Positions 61,751 to 64,000 of a stretch of DNA of 64,000 nt are shown here, one piece after another (position 1 is the stretch's first letter; the number at the start of each line of letters is the position of its first letter). Made by a program: the position numbers and the translations under genes. The notes beneath the pieces are model-generated. The model had not been told where the DNA came from, ran no database searches, and saw only the letters and a program-made list of their open reading frames with translations. Where the stretch lies: NCBI GenBank assembly GCA_023362775.1, contig JALMGJ010000026.1:1-64000 (forward strand), read 5' to 3'. The DNA comes from Charina bottae (Eukaryota > Chordata > Lepidosauria > Squamata > Charinaidae).

Positions 61751-64000
61751 ACTGTATAGTCACAGCCAGTGTCAAAACTGTATAGTCACAGCCAGTATCA
61801 AAACTGTATAGTCACAGCTAGGGTCAAAACTGTATATGTCAAAGCCAGTGTCAAAACTGTATATTTCATAGTCAGTGTCACAACTGTATAGTCACAGCCA
61901 GTGTCAAAACTGTATAGTCACAGCCAGTGTCAAAACTGTATAAGTCACAGTCAGTGTCAAAACTGTATAGTCACAGCCAGTGTCAAAACTGTATATGTCA
62001 CAGCCAGTGTCAAATCTGTATAGTCACAGCCAGGGTCAAAACTGTATATGTCACAGCCAGTGTCAAAACTGTATATGTCACAGTCAGTGTCAAAACTGTA
62101 TATGTCACAGCCAGTGTCAAAACTGTATAGTCACAGCCAGTGTCAAAACTGTATATGTCATAGTCAGTGTCACAACTGTATAGTCACAGCCAGTGTCAAA
62201 ACTGTATAGTCACAGCCAGTGTCAAAACTGTATAAGTCACAGTCAGTGTCAAAACTGTATAGTCACAGCCAGTGTCAAAACTGTATATGTCACAGCCAGT
62301 GTCAAATCTGTATAGTCACAGCCAGGGTCAAAACTGTATATGTCACAGCCAGTGTCAAAACTGTATATGTCACAGTCAGTGTCAAAACTGTATAGTCACA
62401 GCCAGTGTCGAAACTGTATAGTCACAGCCAGTGTCAAAACTGTATATGTCACAGTCAGTGTCAAAACTGTCTAGTCACAGCCAGTGTCAAAACTGTATAG
62501 TCACAGCCAGTGTCAAAACTGTATATGTCACAGTCAGTGTCAAAACTGTATATGTCACAGTCAGTGTCAAAACTGTATAGTAACAGCCAATGTCAAAACT
62601 GTATATGTCACAGCCAGTGTCAAAACTGTATAGTCACAGCCAGTGTCAAAACTGTATATGTCACAGTCAGTGTCAAAACTGTATATGTCACAGCCAGTGT
62701 CAAAACTGTATAGTCACAGCCAGTGTCAAAACTGTATATGTCACATTCAGTGTCAAAACTGTATATGTCACAGTCAGTGTCAAAACTGTATAGTCACAGC
62801 CAGTGTCAAAACTGTATATGTCACAGTCAGTGTCAAAACTGTATAGTCACAGCCAGTGTCAAAACTGTATAGTCACAGCCAGTGTCAAAATGGTATATGT
62901 CACAGTCAGTGTCAAAACTGTATAGTCACAGCCAGTGTCAAAACTGTATATGTCACAGCGAGTGTCAAAACTGTATAGAATCAGTCAGTGTCAAAACTGT
63001 ATATGTCACAGTCAGTGTCAAAACTGTATAGTCACAGCCAGTGTCAAAACTGTATATGTCACAGTCAGTGTCAAAACTGTATATGTCACAGTCAGTGTCA
63101 AAACTGTATAGTCACAGCCAGTGTCAAAACTGTATATGTCACAGTCAGTGTCAAAACTGTATAGTCACAGCCAGTGTCAAAACTGTATATGTCACAGACA
63201 GTGTCAAAACTGTATATGTCACAGCCAGTGTCAAAACTGTATATGTCACAGTCAGTGTCAAAACTGTATAAGTCACAGTCAGTGTCAAAACTGTATAGTC
63301 ACAGCCAGTGTCTATATACAGATACAGTCAAAACTGTATATGTCACAGTTAGTGTCAAAACTGTATAGTCACAGCCAGTGTCAAAACTGTATATGTCATA
63401 GCCGGTGTCAAAACTGTATAGAATCAGTCAGTGTCAAAACTGTATATGTCACAGCCAGTGTCAAAACTGTATATGTCACAGCCAGTGTCAAAACTGTATA
63501 TGTCACAGTCAGTGTCAAAACTGTATAGTCACAGCCAGTGTCAAAACTGTATAGTCACAGCCAGTGTCAAAACGGTATATGTCACAGTCAGTGTCAAAAC
63601 TGTATAGTCACAGCCATTGTCAAAACGGTATATGTCACAGCCAGTGTCAAAACTGTATAGTCATAGCCAGGGTCAAAACTGTATATGTCACAGCCAGTGT
63701 CAAAACTGTATATGTCACAGTGAGTGTCACAACTGTATAGTCACAGCCAGTGTCAAAACTGTATAGTCACAGCCAGTGTCAAAACTGTATAGTCACAGTC
63801 AGTGTCAAAACTGTATATGTCACAGTCAGTGTCAAATCTGTATAGTAACAGCCAGTGTCAAAACTGTATATGTCACAGCCAGTGTCAAAACTGTATAGTC
63901 ACAGCCAGTGTCAAAACGGTATATGTCACAGTCAGTGTCAAAACTGTATAGTCACCGCCAGTGTCAAAACTGTATATGTCACAGCCAGTGTCAAAACTGT
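61751..64000 (+). repeat. End of family C and return to family A
   Basis: The last anchor GGG is at 61,821. The last family C marker (CTGTCTAG) is at 62,467. From about 62,510 the marker order is that of family A: 62,643 and 63,041 match 2,673 and 3,071 (398 bp apart in both). TAGAATC is at 62,971 and 63,414, and a rearranged element is at 63,313 after a GACAG unit. ACCGCC is near 63,953, as at 1,524. No CTGTAAAG unit occurs here. The element at 63,313 is followed by GTTAGTGTCAAAACTG, intermediate between types 1 and 2. Confidence 0.88.

Larger units (their letters stand above)
1..64000 (+). repeat. Satellite array, 26/27-bp monomer, fills the whole window
   Basis: Every line of the window reads as head-to-tail copies of one 26- or 27-bp unit in a single orientation, with no unique sequence, poly-A tail, target-site duplication or inverted segment longer than a few bases. 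GC is about 37% for the 27-bp form and 42% for the 26-bp form, counted on the two consensus units. The consensus has no CpG. Rare variant units recur at fixed distances of kilobases, which makes this a higher-order repeat array and not a simple minisatellite. Both edges cut the array mid-repeat. Chromosomal role (centromeric, pericentromeric, subtelomeric) cannot be read from sequence alone. I do not recognise the monomer as a named satellite family. Confidence 0.98.

Noticed and set aside
1..64000. CRISPR array
   Set aside because: Repeats abut with no unique spacers; apparent spacers are themselves diverged copies of the repeat, and no cas gene is present.
1..64000. Bacterial promoter-like TTGACA and TATACA on the minus strand
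   Set aside because: Both strings occur in every unit, but the spacing is 11-12 bp, not near 17 bp. They are a property of the satellite.
1..64000. Plasmid or phage iteron origin
   Set aside because: Iterons are few and lie beside a rep gene and AT-rich region. Here there are thousands of units over 64 kb and no rep gene.
1..64000. CENP-B box
   Set aside because: The consensus lacks CpG, and I saw no TTCG string or CGGG tail. Variant CpGs (ACGG, GTCGAAAC, ACCGCC) do not fit the box.
1..64000. Telomeric repeat, tRNA or rRNA genes, transposon insertion
   Set aside because: No TTAGGG-type run, cloverleaf-like unique segment, terminal repeat or target-site duplication was seen; all sequence is satellite.

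Overview
The whole 64,000-base window is one uninterrupted satellite DNA array. It holds no gene, RNA gene, transposon or unique sequence that I can support. The repeat unit is 26 or 27 bp, always in the same orientation, and about 2,400 units fit (estimated from the mean length). The 27-bp unit begins CTGTATAT and continues as three hexamer-like blocks headed GTCA. The 26-bp unit lacks one T (CTGTATA before the first GTCA) and usually carries GCCAGT as its middle block. Units follow each other in mixed runs such as 26+27 (53 bp) and 26+27+27 (80 bp). The array is already running at base 1 and still running at base 64,000, so both ends are outside the window.

The organism cannot be named from this. 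A gene-free, multi-kilobase higher-order repeat (HOR) array points to eukaryotic heterochromatin: centromeric, pericentromeric, subtelomeric or sex-chromosome. The consensus unit has no CpG. Where a variant unit does contain a CpG (ACGG), TpG forms (ATGG) also occur, including one C/T difference between two near-identical copies. That fits CpG methylation, as in vertebrates, but does not prove it. I do not recognise the monomer as a named satellite.

Layout, using rare diagnostic units as anchors. (1) 1-14,236, family A: three HOR units of 5,250, 5,357 and 3,629 bp, marked by a TAGAATCAG unit. (2) 14,237-16,984: a transition unit where family A markers stop and family B markers start. (3) 16,985-about 56,350, family B: many HOR units marked by a CAATTG unit and by a rearranged TATATACAGATACAG element. 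It is built from nested tandem duplications with shifts of 2,459, 5,005, 1,359, 2,968, 3,604, 1,006, 652, 4,079, 1,528, 3,648 and 505 bp. (4) About 56,350-62,500, family C: short HOR units of 1,482, 1,033, 899 and 608 bp with private markers CTGTCTAG, CACCCAG and ATTTCATAG. (5) About 62,510-64,000: the array returns to family A, so families B and C are enclosed by A-type repeats.

The many short open reading frames are by-products of the repeat length. The 27-bp unit is nine codons with no stop in any forward frame. Each 26-bp unit shifts the frame and supplies TAG in one frame. None looks like a gene. HOR boundaries were set by eye at a constant phase, 70 bases before the GCTAGGG anchor; unit-to-unit shifts between anchors were counted directly. 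Identity claims are visual, not alignments.
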